Source: Verrucomicrobiota bacterium
GTDB lineage: Bacteria > Verrucomicrobiota > Verrucomicrobiia > JADLBR01
DNA length: 64,000 nucleotides
Direction: 5' to 3'
NCBI GenBank assembly: GCA_029560585.1
Contig: JAKQKQ010000174.1
Location: 1-64,000, forward strand
In this document: piece after piece, positions 16,279 through 25,623 of the stretch
Numbering within the stretch: the stretch's first letter is position 1
Layout of the letters: each line of letters opens with the position of its first letter
The notes under the pieces: generated by a model
The model's database searches: none
What the model was told of the DNA's origin: nothing
The model's input: the letters and a program-made list of their open reading frames with translations, nothing else
Program-made: the position numbers and the translations under genes

Positions 16279-17778
16279 ATGCAGTCTTTAGCAGCTAACA
16301 TCACCCTGTCCTTGGCCGCCGCCGGTGACACGTCGCTGGTCCAATGGGTGATCTGGGGCGGGACGTGGGTCGCCGCCGTTTTCTTCCTGGCGCTGACCAT
16401 ATTCGTGCATGAGCTGGGGCATTTCCTGGCGGCCCGTTGGCGACGGCTGGTGGTGGACCGGTTCTCCATCGGATTCGGGCCGGGGATATGGTCCCGCAAG
16501 ATCGACGGCGTGGACTGGTGCGTGTCGGCGATTCCGGTGGGTGGTTATGTCTCGCTTCCGCAGCTCGCCCCCATGGAGCTTATCGAGGGTCCCGCATCGT
16601 CCGATGCGGCCAAGATCCCGCCGGCTCATCCACGAGATAAGATCATCGTGGCGTTCGCCGGTCCGCTGTTCAGTTTTCTGCTGGCGTTGGCCACCGCGGT
16701 GCTCGTGTGGGTCGTGGGGCGCCCGTCGCAGGAGGCGGAGCGATCGGCGGTGATCGGATATGTTCTCAAGGATGGCCCGGCCGCGCAGGCTCCGCTTCCC
16801 CTGATGCCCGGCGACAAGGTCTTGGCGGTTGATAATCGGCCCGTGACTTCGTTCGGTGGGCCGCGCGACAGCGTGGTCGAGGCGGTCGTATTCAGCAAGG
16901 GCGAGAAGATCCAGTTCGATGTCGAGCGCACCCGCGACGACGGGGCGACGGAGATCATCACCACTCTCATCCGCCCGCGGAAGGACGAGATCACGGATCT
17001 GCGCGAGGTGGGCATCGCTTCCGCCGATCGCCTGCTGGTGGGAAAACTCCTTCCGAATTCTCCCGCGGCGGCGGCGGGCCTGAGGGTCGGGGACGAACTC
17101 GTCGCGCTGGGCGGAAAGCGGATGTATAGCAGGATGCAGTTCATCGATGCGATCGCCGTGCACGGGGTGCGCCCGATCGAACTGACGTACCTGCGCGGGG
17201 GACGCATGGCATCCGTGCCGGTTACTCCCGAGGTGCCGTCGGGCTCGGAGGAGCCGAAGATCGGCATCCAGTTTGATATGCCGCCGCCGGTGATCGTGCA
17301 CCCGTCGCCGCAGGCACAGATCGCGGAGAGTTCGGCCGCGGTGCTCGAGGTGCTGCGGGCGCTGGTGGACCGCAAATCCCACATCGGGCCGCGCCACATG
17401 ATGAGCCCGGTGGGCATGGTCGATAGCGTCTCGCGACTGCTGGACGTCGACATGCGGCTCGTGCTCTGGTACGCGGTCGTCATCAACGTCAACCTTGCGC
17501 TCTTGAACATACTCCCGATCCCTGTGCTGGATGGCGGGCACATCGTCTTTTCCTTGGTCGAGTGGGTGAGGCGGCGCGCGCTTCCGGCCCAGCTCATCCA
17601 CGGGCTCCAGTCGGCGTTTGCGATGCTGCTGATCGCCTTCATGGTCTACGTCATGTTCTACGACACCAGGCGGGTGGTGCGGCAACGGATCGAGGAACAT
17701 GAGATGAAAGAGAAGGCGCGAGGGGTACCGGAACTGGCATTCCCGCCCGAACCCTCTCCGGCGGTCCCGAAACGATGA
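16279..17778 (+). CDS. rseP: RseP-type site-2 membrane metalloprotease
   Basis: An intramembrane zinc protease (M50) that cleaves membrane-bound anti-sigma factors or signal peptides. The zinc motif HELGH is at about residues 44-48 in the first helix. The third ligand motif NILPIPVLDGGHIVF is near 412-426. Two PDZ-like regions lie between them (about 155-190 and 245-285; VGKLLPNSPAAAAGLRVGDELVAL). At 499 residues it is somewhat longer than E. coli RseP, with a charged Pro-rich tail. The dxr stop lies 24 bases upstream and ispG starts 37 bases downstream, consistent with one transcript. Confidence 0.93.
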   Translation: MQSLAANITLSLAAAGDTSLVQWVIWGGTWVAAVFFLALTIFVHELGHFLAARWRRLVVDRFSIGFGPGIWSRKIDGVDWCVSAIPVGGYVSLPQLAPMELIEGPASSDAAKIPPAHPRDKIIVAFAGPLFSFLLALATAVLVWVVGRPSQEAERSAVIGYVLKDGPAAQAPLPLMPGDKVLAVDNRPVTSFGGPRDSVVEAVVFSKGEKIQFDVERTRDDGATEIITTLIRPRKDEITDLREVGIASADRLLVGKLLPNSPAAAAGLRVGDELVALGGKRMYSRMQFIDAIAVHGVRPIELTYLRGGRMASVPVTPEVPSGSEEPKIGIQFDMPPPVIVHPSPQAQIAESSAAVLEVLRALVDRKSHIGPRHMMSPVGMVDSVSRLLDVDMRLVLWYAVVINVNLALLNILPIPVLDGGHIVFSLVEWVRRRALPAQLIHGLQSAFAMLLIAFMVYVMFYDTRRVVRQRIEEHEMKEKARGVPELAFPPEPSPAVPKR

Positions 17779-17815
17779 GGATGGCGGGCGGCCGCCACCG
17801 GAATTCCGATCCAAC

Positions 17816-19579
17816 ATGAAGTACTGCGACAATCCTTTCCAATATCGGCGCCGCCGTTCGCGCGGCGTGAACGTGGGCGGCGTCTGCATCGGCGGCGCGA
17901 GCCCGATCGTGGTCCAGTCGATGCTCACTTCCGACACGATGGACACCGAGGCGTGCGTCCGTCAGACGCTGGCCCTGGTGGACGTCGGTTGCCAGATCGT
18001 TCGCATCACCGCCCCGACCAAGAATGATGCGGCGAATCTCCGGAGCATCCGCGATGCGCTGCATTCGCGGGGCGTGAATGTGCCGCTGGTGGCGGACATC
18101 CATTTCAAGCCCGATGCGGCCATGGAGGCCGCGAAGTGGGTGGACAAGGTGCGCGTCAACCCGGGCAACTTCGCCGACAAGAAGAAATTTCAGGTGAAGG
18201 AATACACGCCGGAGGGATACGAGGCCGAGGTGCGCCGCACGGAGGAGGCCTTCGCGCCGCTGGTCTTAGCGTGCAAGGAGCGCGGGATCGCGATGCGCAT
18301 TGGGACCAATCACGGTTCGCTGTCCGACCGGATCCTGAATTACCACGGCGATACCCCGCTCGGCATGGTGGAGAGCGCCATGGAATTCGCGCGGGTCGCG
18401 CGCAAGCACGACTATCATGGCCTCATCTTTTCGATGAAGGCATCGAACCCCAAGGTGATGATCGAGGCCTACCGGCTTCTGGTGGCGAAGCTGGCGGAGG
18501 GGGGGCCGGATTGGAACTATCCAATCCACCTGGGCGTGACGGAGGCGGGCGAGGGCGAGGATGGGCGCATCAAGAGCGCGATTGGCATCGGGGCGCTGCT
18601 GCACGATGGCATCGGGGACACCATCCGCGTGAGCCTTACCGAGGATTCCCCGAACGAGATACCGGTCTGCCGCATGCTGGTGGAGCAGGTTGCGGAACTC
18701 TCGCGAAACGGCGTGGACCTTTCGAACTTCGATGTCGCCGAGGCGCGCGATCCGTTTTCCTACGCGCGGCGGGAGGCCGATCGCGCGGAGATCGACGGCG
18801 TCGGGTTTGGCGGGGAGGATACGATACGGGTCGTGGTATCGCAGGCGGCGTGGAATCAGCTCGCGGGCCGCATCAAACCGGGGGCGGATGTCAGGCCCGA
18901 GGGGATCTACGAGCGCATCGCGCCCGCCGAGGTCGATCCGCTGGAGGAGTTCCCACGGCCCGAGAATGGCCGCATCGTGACTGTGGCCGATTCGTGCAAG
19001 GTCAACCCGATCGCGGCTTTCCGGATCCTGGCGGCGCGGCTCAACGCGATGGGGGCGCGCAATCCGATCCTTCTGAAGGACGCGTTTGGGCCCGCGCCAT
19101 CGAACGCCGATCCGCAGCGGGCGCTGGTGGCCTCGGCCACGGTCCTCGGCGCCCTGATCTGCGACGGCATAGGTGACGCGATCTTCATTCGCCGCGAGCC
19201 GGGGGCGGGAGCCGCGCTCCGCCTCGGTTTCAACATCCTGCAGGCGGCGGGTTCGCGCAGTTTCAAGACGGACTACGTGGCGTGCCCGAGCTGCGGCCGA
19301 ACGCTGTTCGACCTGCAAATTGTCACCGCGCGCATCAAGGCGCGCACGGCGCATCTCAAGGGCGTGAAGATCGCGATCATGGGATGCATCGTGAATGGCC
19401 CCGGCGAAATGGCCGATGCGGATTTTGGCTATGTCGGAGGAGCGCCCGGGAAAATCAATCTCTATGTCGGCAAGACCGCGGTGAAGTTCAACATACCCGA
19501 GGCGGAGGCCGTGGATCGGTTGGTGGACCTCATCCGGGAGCATGGCAAGTGGCAGGATCCGGCGCCGACCGAGGCCTAG
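17816..19579 (+). CDS. ispG: 4-hydroxy-3-methylbut-2-enyl diphosphate synthase, long form
   Basis: The penultimate MEP-pathway enzyme, an Fe-S protein converting MEcPP to HMBPP. The N-terminal TIM barrel starts SRGVNVGGVCIGGASPIVVQSM. The C-terminal domain supplies cluster cysteines at about 490, 493 and 524 (ACPSCGRTLFD; MGCIVNGPGEMADADFGYVGG). At 587 residues it is the three-domain form with an extra domain between barrel and Fe-S domain (about 270-445). That form is typical of Chlamydiae/Verrucomicrobia relatives, Bacteroidota and plants, unlike the ~370-residue proteobacterial form. It is the third gene of the dxr-rseP-ispG run. A cassette of hairpins follows the stop. Confidence 0.96.
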   Translation: MKYCDNPFQYRRRRSRGVNVGGVCIGGASPIVVQSMLTSDTMDTEACVRQTLALVDVGCQIVRITAPTKNDAANLRSIRDALHSRGVNVPLVADIHFKPDAAMEAAKWVDKVRVNPGNFADKKKFQVKEYTPEGYEAEVRRTEEAFAPLVLACKERGIAMRIGTNHGSLSDRILNYHGDTPLGMVESAMEFARVARKHDYHGLIFSMKASNPKVMIEAYRLLVAKLAEGGPDWNYPIHLGVTEAGEGEDGRIKSAIGIGALLHDGIGDTIRVSLTEDSPNEIPVCRMLVEQVAELSRNGVDLSNFDVAEARDPFSYARREADRAEIDGVGFGGEDTIRVVVSQAAWNQLAGRIKPGADVRPEGIYERIAPAEVDPLEEFPRPENGRIVTVADSCKVNPIAAFRILAARLNAMGARNPILLKDAFGPAPSNADPQRALVASATVLGALICDGIGDAIFIRREPGAGAALRLGFNILQAAGSRSFKTDYVACPSCGRTLFDLQIVTARIKARTAHLKGVKIAIMGCIVNGPGEMADADFGYVGGAPGKINLYVGKTAVKFNIPEAEAVDRLVDLIREHGKWQDPAPTEA

Positions 19580-19587
19580 CCCATGTA

Positions 19588-19760
19588 CACTTTGTAGAAA
19601 AAGTGGCATCGGCGTCCCGCCGATGAGCCATGAAGGCCCACATGGCCGGGACGGCCATGCCATTTATGTGAACGTAGGAATCTGTCGGACTTTGCCCGAC
19701 AGATTCCTCTGGCAAAACCGCCTGCTGTCTTGAATGTGAAGGAGTTACCTGGGATGGCCG
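19588..19760. repeat. Four-hairpin cassette downstream of ispG, including element copy 2
   Basis: Starting nine bases after the ispG stop are four hairpins: CACTTT-gtagaa-AAAGTG (19588-19605); CATCGGC-GTCCC-GCCGATG (19607-19625); CATGGCC-GGGAC-GGCCATG (19641-19659); and AGGAATCTGTCGG-actttgc-CCGACAGATTCCT (19676-19708). The last is followed by CTGGCAAAACCGCCTG and a tail matching the 14871-14955 element. The loops of hairpins two and three are exact reverse complements. Together with the flanking bases this accounts for most of the 302-base gap before the RluE gene. Confidence 0.85.
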
Positions 19761-19881
19761 ACGATGCCGACGAACTCGGTCGGTGAGAAACCAAGCGTTC
19801 ACCTCAATTCTATAACCATCTGAGGTCTAGGCGGCAGCGGCGAGCGTGAGCGAACCATCCCACCGCACGTTTGCGGCAATA

Positions 19882-20472
19882 TCATCTTGGGCGGGACACC
19901 TCGCGCCATTCTCCGGGCTGGAGATTGCCGAGGCGAAGGGTGCCGATGGCGGCACGGATGAGGCGGAGGGTGGGGTGACCGATGGCCGCGGTCATGCGCC
20001 GAATTTGGCGATTGCGGCCCTCTGTGAGTGTGATCTCCAGCCATGCGGTGGACACCGATTTTCGGAATCGGATGGGCGGTTCGCGCGGGGGCACTTCCGG
20101 GGCGGGATCGAACAGGTGGGCGTCGCACGGGCGGCAGGGGCCATCCGACAGTCGCGGCCCGGCGCGGAGGGCATCCAGTGCCGAGGCGCCGGGCACGCGC
20201 TCGATCTGCGCCCAATAGGTGCGGGGGTGCGCGAACTCGGGCTCGAGCAATCGGTGGATCAGTGTGCCGTCATCAGTGAGGAGCAAAAGTCCTTCGCTGT
20301 CGGCGTCGAGGCGCCCGGCGGCGTAGATGCCGCGCGGCAGGCCGAATCCGGCGAGGGTCCTTTGGCTGGCAGTCCCGGTGAACTGACTCAGCACGCCGTA
20401 TGGTTTATGGAAGGCGATGTAGCGGTGCCGGCCGCGCGGGCTGAGCCCGGGACGTGTCGCGCGGCCCCTCAC
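19882..20472 (-). CDS. RNA pseudouridine synthase, RsuA/RluE family
   Basis: A 196-residue protein of the RsuA/RluB/RluE/RluF family. Visible motifs are YIAFHKPYGVLSQF near residue 18, the catalytic AAGRLDADSEGLLLLT (Asp about 57), and the C-terminal TEGRNRQIRRMTAAIGHPTLRLIR. There is no N-terminal S4 domain, as in RluE, which modifies a uridine in 23S rRNA; the exact site here is unknown. The GTG start overlaps the stop of the upstream UroD-like gene (GTGA), so translation is coupled although the functions look unrelated. Confidence 0.9.
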   Translation of the reverse strand: MRGRATRPGLSPRGRHRYIAFHKPYGVLSQFTGTASQRTLAGFGLPRGIYAAGRLDADSEGLLLLTDDGTLIHRLLEPEFAHPRTYWAQIERVPGASALDALRAGPRLSDGPCRPCDAHLFDPAPEVPPREPPIRFRKSVSTAWLEITLTEGRNRQIRRMTAAIGHPTLRLIRAAIGTLRLGNLQPGEWREVSRPR

Positions 20473-21743
20473 GCCACGGGGCTCCCGGCGCTGTCCCGCA
20501 GCGCGCGGAACAGGGCGAGCATGTTCTCAACGGGGGTGGGTCCCTGGATGTTGTGGATGGCATTGAACACACATCCGCCGCCCTCGTTGAAGATGGCGAC
20601 CCGTTCCATGACCTCGGCATGCACCTGGTCGGGGGTGCCGAATGGGAGTGTCTTCTGCGTGTCGATACCGCCTCCCCAGAAGACGAGATCCTTGCCGAAC
20701 TGGCGCTTGAGGCGCGCGGGATCCATCTCGGCCGCGGAGCATTGGACGGGATTTAGGATATCGAAACCGGCGGCGATGAAGTCGGGGATCAGCTGATACA
20801 CCGAGCCACAGGAGTGGATAAATGTCTTCCACTTCGTCTTTCCGTGGATGAGGGCGTTGATGCGCCTGTGAAACGGGAGGAATAGCTCGCGGTATGCCTC
20901 ATTTGATATGAACGGGCCCCGCTGCGTGCCAAAATCCGTGCCCGTGATGAGCGCGGCATCGACGCTGTCGCCGAAGATGTTGATGAGCGTGTCGAGGTTC
21001 CGTTCAGCCACCGCGCACTGGCGCTCGAAGATCCCTAGGACGTAGTCCTTTCTTGCGACCGTGGATATATACCATTCCTCGATATCGCGGATCCCCTTCG
21101 GGTGTTTGAGGAAGGGCGCCGGGACAAGGGCGATGTCGCCAAAGGCGGTGCCGGGCACGATGAGGATCCGGCCGACGTCGGGATTGCGGTCGAGCCAAGC
21201 GCGCTTTTCGCGATAATAGGCGATGTCCGCATCGGAGAGCGGACCAAATTCCTCGAGGTTGTCCTCGACGTTGAGGTTGTCATCGTCGATGGGTGGCTGA
21301 CGGATGATCGAGTCGAAGAAATAGCCACCCCTGGGCATTCGGCCGCTCGGGGGGACCGATGTGTCTCCCTCCGGGTAGATGAGCAGATCCCCCGACGCGG
21401 GATCGGCGGTCGTGTTGAAAGCCCCCGGGACGAGCACCCCCGTGCCATCGAAAAGGGTGAACGGCTTCCAGTCTTTGCACTCGATGCCAAATAGCGTCTT
21501 GCGAGGGGGGACTCCGATGATGTCGATGCCCAGCGCTTCGCGGAGCGCGCCATCGATTTCCCCGAGCATCTGGTAGGGCTCGCAGACCTTGACGCGCCAC
21601 GATGGGTCGCCGAGCACGGCCCGGCGCAAGCGATCGACCGCCGCGACATGGATGCCGGTGACGAAAGTGCCGCCGAAATCCACGCACGGGCGATCGGGTT
21701 GCCGGTGCTCGAGAGTGGCCTGAAGTCGTTCGCGCGATGTCAT
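20469..21743 (-). CDS. Uroporphyrinogen decarboxylase-like (URO-D family) protein
   Basis: A 424-residue TIM-barrel protein of the URO-D superfamily (PF01208). It begins TSRERLQATLEHRQPDRP, typical of MtaA/CmuA-like members, and has the metal-binding type motif HSCGSVY near residue 312 and GGGIDTQ near 360. True HemE features are not evident, so a corrinoid- or C1-type methyltransferase, or an uncharacterised catabolic role common in PVC bacteria, is more likely than heme synthesis. A very strong ribosome site AAGGAGGT (21759-21752) lies 8 bases before the ATG. It sits between a GH95 fucosidase and an RluE gene on the same strand, 42 bases after the former. Confidence 0.82.
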   Translation of the reverse strand: MTSRERLQATLEHRQPDRPCVDFGGTFVTGIHVAAVDRLRRAVLGDPSWRVKVCEPYQMLGEIDGALREALGIDIIGVPPRKTLFGIECKDWKPFTLFDGTGVLVPGAFNTTADPASGDLLIYPEGDTSVPPSGRMPRGGYFFDSIIRQPPIDDDNLNVEDNLEEFGPLSDADIAYYREKRAWLDRNPDVGRILIVPGTAFGDIALVPAPFLKHPKGIRDIEEWYISTVARKDYVLGIFERQCAVAERNLDTLINIFGDSVDAALITGTDFGTQRGPFISNEAYRELFLPFHRRINALIHGKTKWKTFIHSCGSVYQLIPDFIAAGFDILNPVQCSAAEMDPARLKRQFGKDLVFWGGGIDTQKTLPFGTPDQVHAEVMERVAIFNEGGGCVFNAIHNIQGPTPVENMLALFRALRDSAGSPVA

Positions 21744-21751
21744 TTTCGGGG

Positions 21752-21759
21752 ACCTCCTT
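21752..21759 (-). promoter_or_regulatory. Strong Shine-Dalgarno AAGGAGGT of the UroD-like gene
   Basis: A full anti-Shine-Dalgarno match 8 bases before the ATG at 21743, one of the best in the window, where many starts have no recognisable site. Confidence 0.85.
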
Positions 21760-21785
21760 GGAATTCAGTATGGCGATGGGCGTTT

Positions 21786-24200
21786 TCAGGGTGTGTAGCT
21801 GAATGTCTCTCCGGCCTTGATGTTTGGGGTGACGGTCTTTTCGCCATATCGGATGGAGAAAGGTTTTCCGCGGAGGGAGCGAATCTCGGCCGATGTCAGC
21901 TGGCCGTTTTTCCACTCGATATTGACCTCGAATGCGCCCCGTGCCCTGAGGCCATTGACATGCCCGGTGGGCCACGCGCCGGGGAGCGCGGGCAGCAGAT
22001 CGAGGATGTAGCCCTTAGCATCGGGTGTGCGGCGATGGGATTGCAGGAGCATCTCGGCTATGCCTGCGGTGGCACCAAAATTCCCGTCGATTTGGAACGG
22101 CGGGTGGGCGTCGAACAGATTGGGGTACACGCCGCCGCGCCGATAGTCGGTGAGGCTGGAACCCGTCAGGCGCAAGAGGTAGCCGAGGACTTTGTGGGCG
22201 CGGTCACCGTCTTTAAGGCGGGCCCAGAGGTTGATTTTCCAAGCCATCGACCAGCCGGTGCTTTCGTCGGTGCGCAGGTCGAGGGATCGTCGGACGGCGA
22301 GGGCCAGGGCGGAGGTTTCCTCCGGCGTGATGTCGTGCCCCGGGAATGTGCCGATGAGGTGCGACATGTGACGATGGTGCGGCTCGGGTTCATCGAAATC
22401 CAGATGCCATTCCTGAAGTTGCCCGCGACCGCCAATCCGGTAAGGGGGAAGTTTCGCCCGGGCTTCGGTGATCTGTTTCCGGAAGTCGGCGTCGATGCCG
22501 AGGGTCTCCGACGCCTCGATGCAGTTGGCGAACAGGTCGCGGATCAGCGCGATGTCCTGCGTCGTGGCCATCGCCACTTCCGCGATCTTGCCATCCGGCG
22601 TCCGGAACTTGTTTTCTGTCGAGGAGGAAGGCGAGGTGAGCAGATGGCCTTTGCCATCGGGAACGAGCCAGTCGAGGCAGAATTCGGCGGCGCCCCTCAT
22701 GAGGGGATAGGCGAATGCGCGGAGGTAATTCTGATCTTGGCCGAAGGCGTAATGCTCCCAGATGTCCATGCAATGCCAGACGCCGCCCATCGCCCAGTTG
22801 GCCCATGTGGGGGAGCCCTTGCCGAAATTGCCCACCGGGGCGGAATGGCGCCAGATGTCGGCGTTGTGGTGGGCGACCCAGCCCCGCGTGCCATAGTTGA
22901 CCCGCGCGGTCTCGCGGCCGTTTGCCGCGAGGTCGCGGATGAACTGGAGCATGGGCATGTGGCACTCGGCGAGATTGCAGTTTTCCGAGGGCCAATAGTT
23001 CATCTCGCTGTTGATGTTGAGGGTCCAGTTGGAACTCCACGGCGGGCGCATCTCATCATTCCAGATGCCCTGCAAATTGGCGGGCTGCGTGCCGAGGCGA
23101 GAACTGGCGATGAGGAGATATCGGCCATATTGGAATGCCAGGGCTACGAGGCCGGGGTCACCGGTCTCCGCATAGCGCAGCACGCGCCGGTCGGTTGGCA
23201 TGTCTTCCGGGGGCGCGCCAAGGTTTAGGGTCACGCGCCGAAACAGCCTGCGGTGATCCGCTATGTGATCCGCCAGGAATTGGTCCCAAGATTTGACGGC
23301 GGCGACCGCCACCTTGCTTCTCGGCACGGCGTCCGCGTCGAGCCCCTCGCGACCGGGCGACTTGTCATAGCCGTTGAAACTGGTGTCGGCGGCAAGCAGC
23401 AGGACCGCACGATCGGAACCCTCGACGCGCAGTTTCCCGTCGGGCGTGACGCTCGCGCGGCCACCGCTCGTGACGGCCCTGAGATGCACGGCGAAACGCA
23501 TACCCTCGCCGCCGGGTTCCTCCGCATAGATGATCGCGTTGGTGGAATCCCTCAGGTAGTTCGGATCGACATGTGCGGGGCATCGGCCGCGCATGGCGAC
23601 GTGGTCGGGGCCGACGTTCGTGATCGAATAGCGAAGCTGGCTATCTAGCGCGGCGGTAAAGGTGATGCGCCCCGGCGTGTCGGCGGCGAGGGACAGGATG
23701 ATCATCTGTTGCGGATGACTGGCGATGACCTCGCGGGTGAAAGTGGTGTCGCCGACCCTGAAGCGCGTTGAGGCGATGGCGCGGTCGAGATCGAGCTCTC
23801 GGCGGTAGTCGGTGGCCGTGCCGGGCAGGTCGAAGGTGATCCGCAGGTTGCCCAGCGGCTGGTAGGACTCATTGTAGGGCCCCTGCATCTTCCTGCACAA
23901 TTCGCCGGCCTCGACGTATTGGCCGGCGAAGATGGCCTCGCGGACCTTGGGCAACCAGTTCTTGGCGTCGGGGTTATTCCAGTCCCTCGGCCCACCAGAC
24001 CAGAGGGTGTCCTCGTTGAGCTGAAGACGCTCTTCCCGGATACCGCCGAACACCATGGCTCCCATGGTTCCATTGCCGATGGGGAGGGCCTCCACCCAGT
24101 TGCTCGCCGGGGTCGGGTACCAGAGAACGTAAGGCGATGTCTCGGAGGCGCAGGCCGCAAGGGCGAGGGGCACGATGGCTAGGATGGCACGAATGCGCAT
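21786..24200 (-). CDS. GH95 family alpha-L-fucosidase lipoprotein
   Basis: An 804-residue glycoside hydrolase of family GH95, which removes alpha-linked L-fucose (or L-galactose) from glycans. The N-terminal domain begins [27 protein letters not shown]. Equivalents of the catalytic residues are visible: paired Asn in [11 protein letters not shown] (about 392-402), general acid Glu in [11 protein letters not shown] (about 527) and Asp in [12 protein letters not shown] (about 702). The signal peptide ends in a lipobox (LALAAC), so it should be a lipoprotein exposed in the periplasm or outer membrane. It heads a run with the UroD-like and RluE genes. A fuconolactonase-like hydrolase lies far away at 52232-53167; a link is speculative. 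Confidence 0.93.
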   Translation of the reverse strand: MRIRAILAIVPLALAACASETSPYVLWYPTPASNWVEALPIGNGTMGAMVFGGIREERLQLNEDTLWSGGPRDWNNPDAKNWLPKVREAIFAGQYVEAGELCRKMQGPYNESYQPLGNLRITFDLPGTATDYRRELDLDRAIASTRFRVGDTTFTREVIASHPQQMIILSLAADTPGRITFTAALDSQLRYSITNVGPDHVAMRGRCPAHVDPNYLRDSTNAIIYAEEPGGEGMRFAVHLRAVTSGGRASVTPDGKLRVEGSDRAVLLLAADTSFNGYDKSPGREGLDADAVPRSKVAVAAVKSWDQFLADHIADHRRLFRRVTLNLGAPPEDMPTDRRVLRYAETGDPGLVALAFQYGRYLLIASSRLGTQPANLQGIWNDEMRPPWSSNWTLNINSEMNYWPSENCNLAECHMPMLQFIRDLAANGRETARVNYGTRGWVAHHNADIWRHSAPVGNFGKGSPTWANWAMGGVWHCMDIWEHYAFGQDQNYLRAFAYPLMRGAAEFCLDWLVPDGKGHLLTSPSSSTENKFRTPDGKIAEVAMATTQDIALIRDLFANCIEASETLGIDADFRKQITEARAKLPPYRIGGRGQLQEWHLDFDEPEPHHRHMSHLIGTFPGHDITPEETSALALAVRRSLDLRTDESTGWSMAWKINLWARLKDGDRAHKVLGYLLRLTGSSLTDYRRGGVYPNLFDAHPPFQIDGNFGATAGIAEMLLQSHRRTPDAKGYILDLLPALPGAWPTGHVNGLRARGAFEVNIEWKNGQLTSAEIRSLRGKPFSIRYGEKTVTPNIKAGETFSYTP

Positions 24201-24271
24201 GTCAGAATGACACGCGCAGGAGTCGGACCTTGCAAGTCTGGAGTCGGGGCGCGTTCGATGAACGATCGTCG

Positions 24272-24374
24272 CTCACGGAGACGCGGAGAACACGGAGATG
24301 GCAAATACCCTGCGTCTCTCTAAGAGAAGAATTTTTTGTCCAGGAATCTGTCGATCTCTATCCGGCGGATTCCT
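24272..24374. repeat. CTCACGGAGACGCGGAG element plus degenerate AGGAATCTGTCG hairpin
   Basis: Positions 24272-24297 (CTCACGGAGACGCGGAG...) with a degenerate opposite arm near 24310-24326 match the palindromic element at 25147-25209. Directly after it, 24342-24353 and 24363-24374 form an imperfect version of the AGGAATCTGTCGG hairpin found at 14871 and 19676. This is a composite of two repeat families in the gap before the next gene. Confidence 0.7.
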
Positions 24375-24474
24375 ATGAAATTCGGTGGAATCCAGAGGAC
24401 ACCTCTGGTAGACGATTTCCATGCTTGGAAGATGTGGTGCCCAATGTGAATCGCGCAAAACCCCTGTCTGCCGG

Positions 24475-25071
24475 ATGGCCGACCGACGCATCACGGCGCT
24501 CCGTCGCCCCTGGAGTCTTTCGCTGGGCCTGATGCTCGCGATCGTCGGCTCCAGAGCGACGCACGCCGAACTGCTCAAGAATACGGATTTCGGAAGCGGA
24601 AAGTCGCATTGGAAGGGCGGCGGCCAAGTCGTGTTCGTGAAACCGGACGGCACCGAAGGCGCCGCGTCAGATCCCGGAGCGGTCCGTGCCTTGCGGATTT
24701 CCCTAAAGAACAAGGAACCCCAGAGCGTTTATCAGGAGTTCCCGACAAAGGACCGGCCCAAGACACTCAAGGTCACCGTCCAGTACATGGCTTCTCCCAA
24801 TTTCAAACGCACCGAGGACGAAAGCCTGTATTCCATCTCGTGGACGTCGGGCACTTATTTTTGGTCGGCCGTTGTCGTCCCACATGCTGACTTCTGGGTC
24901 CGTGTTTCCCCCGGCTGGCTTTACCGGATCGGCGGTCAAGCCTCAGCCACCTGGCAGACCCTTCAGGGTGTCTGGAATGACGCCCTACCCGTCGAGGAAC
25001 GCGCGATCCATTTCTGCGTCCCCGCCGGCGAAGGCAGCCTCTACATCAAGGACCCTGTCGTCACTCCCTGA
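24475..25071 (+). CDS. Secreted protein of unknown function, carbohydrate-binding-like fold
   Basis: About 198 residues with a signal peptide (RPWSLSLGLMLAIVGSRATHA) and a mature part opening ELLKNTDFGSGKSHWKGGGQVVF. That opening, followed by alternating beta-strand patterns and a closing GSLYIKDPVV, resembles single jelly-roll CBM-like modules found in PVC secreted proteins. No enzymatic motif is seen. The ATG at 24475 is chosen for the signal peptide; an ATG at 24421 would add 18 residues. It is flanked on both sides by repeat-filled intergenic DNA and has no evident operon partner. Confidence 0.65.
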   Translation: MADRRITALRRPWSLSLGLMLAIVGSRATHAELLKNTDFGSGKSHWKGGGQVVFVKPDGTEGAASDPGAVRALRISLKNKEPQSVYQEFPTKDRPKTLKVTVQYMASPNFKRTEDESLYSISWTSGTYFWSAVVVPHADFWVRVSPGWLYRIGGQASATWQTLQGVWNDALPVEERAIHFCVPAGEGSLYIKDPVVTP

Positions 25072-25146
25072 GCGCCGTCCGTCCGAAACAGGCCACAAAA
25101 ATAGCAACGGCTTCCGCCAAGGCGGGCGCTCGAAGAATAACTATCC

Positions 25147-25209
25147 CTCACGGAGATGCGGAGAACACGTAGGACGGGAAACACTCCGTGCCCTCCGTGG
25201 CTCTGTGAG
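25147..25209. repeat. CTCACGGAG...CTGTGAG palindromic element
   Basis: The left part CTCACGGAGATGCGGAGAAC and the right part ending CCGTGGCTCTGTGAG are imperfect inverted repeats over about 26 bases. A degenerate relative lies at 24272-24326 on the other side of the secreted-protein gene, so that gene is bracketed by the family. Confidence 0.7.
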
Positions 25210-25245
25210 GAAGATAGGCCAGAAACACGCGAAGCGTCGTGGAGT

Positions 25246-25267
25246 GCGGCGGCCCGCCGCCGCTTTT
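25246..25267 (+). terminator. GC hairpin with T tract
   Basis: The 7-base stem GCGGCGG/CCGCCGC (loop CCCG) is followed by TTTT. It could end the 24475 transcript, although it lies about 175 bases beyond the stop and may simply be another repeat. Confidence 0.45.
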
Positions 25268-25623
25268 CCGATCGCCACAAAAAACGCGATTCGCAGCAAG
25301 ACCCATAACGCCGGCGGCAGTGGCCAGCATGTCGGGGGACGGCATCGATTGGGCGGCGCGCTCGGTATCCGAATGCCGCCTGACACGGGCGGCGCATGGC
25401 GTTCGCCTTTCCTTGCGGCGTCTCACAGAATCGCCCTGCAAGAACATGGGCACGCCATGCGGGCATCCTGGGGAGGGCCCGGGGCCTCGCGGGCCGGGTT
25501 GGCCCAGATGTGGCGCGGCTGGTGAATCGCGGACGCCGGGGCCGGCGTCCCTCCCGGCATGGACCTTGCGCGAGACACAGGGCCGTGCTGCGAATTTCCG
25601 ATGGGTGTGTATAGTCAGGACGT

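Larger units (their letters stand above)
25072..25623. other. Intergenic interval made largely of hairpin repeats
   Basis: No convincing gene in 552 bases. It contains a CTCACGGAG palindromic element (25147-25209); a GCGGCGG-CCCG-CCGCCGC hairpin followed by TTTT (25246-25267), which could terminate rightward transcription; the GGCCCGGGGCCTCGCGGGCC relative of 10888-10907 (25472-25495); and a perfect 9-base hairpin GGACGCCGG/CCGGCGTCC (25531-25550). A degenerate copy of the last is near 43827-43846. Open frames here show no protein-like character. Confidence 0.7.

Noticed and set aside
19542-19733. Small open frames over the hairpin cassette after ispG
   Set aside because: Their sequence is determined by the palindromic repeats; no start signal or protein-like character.
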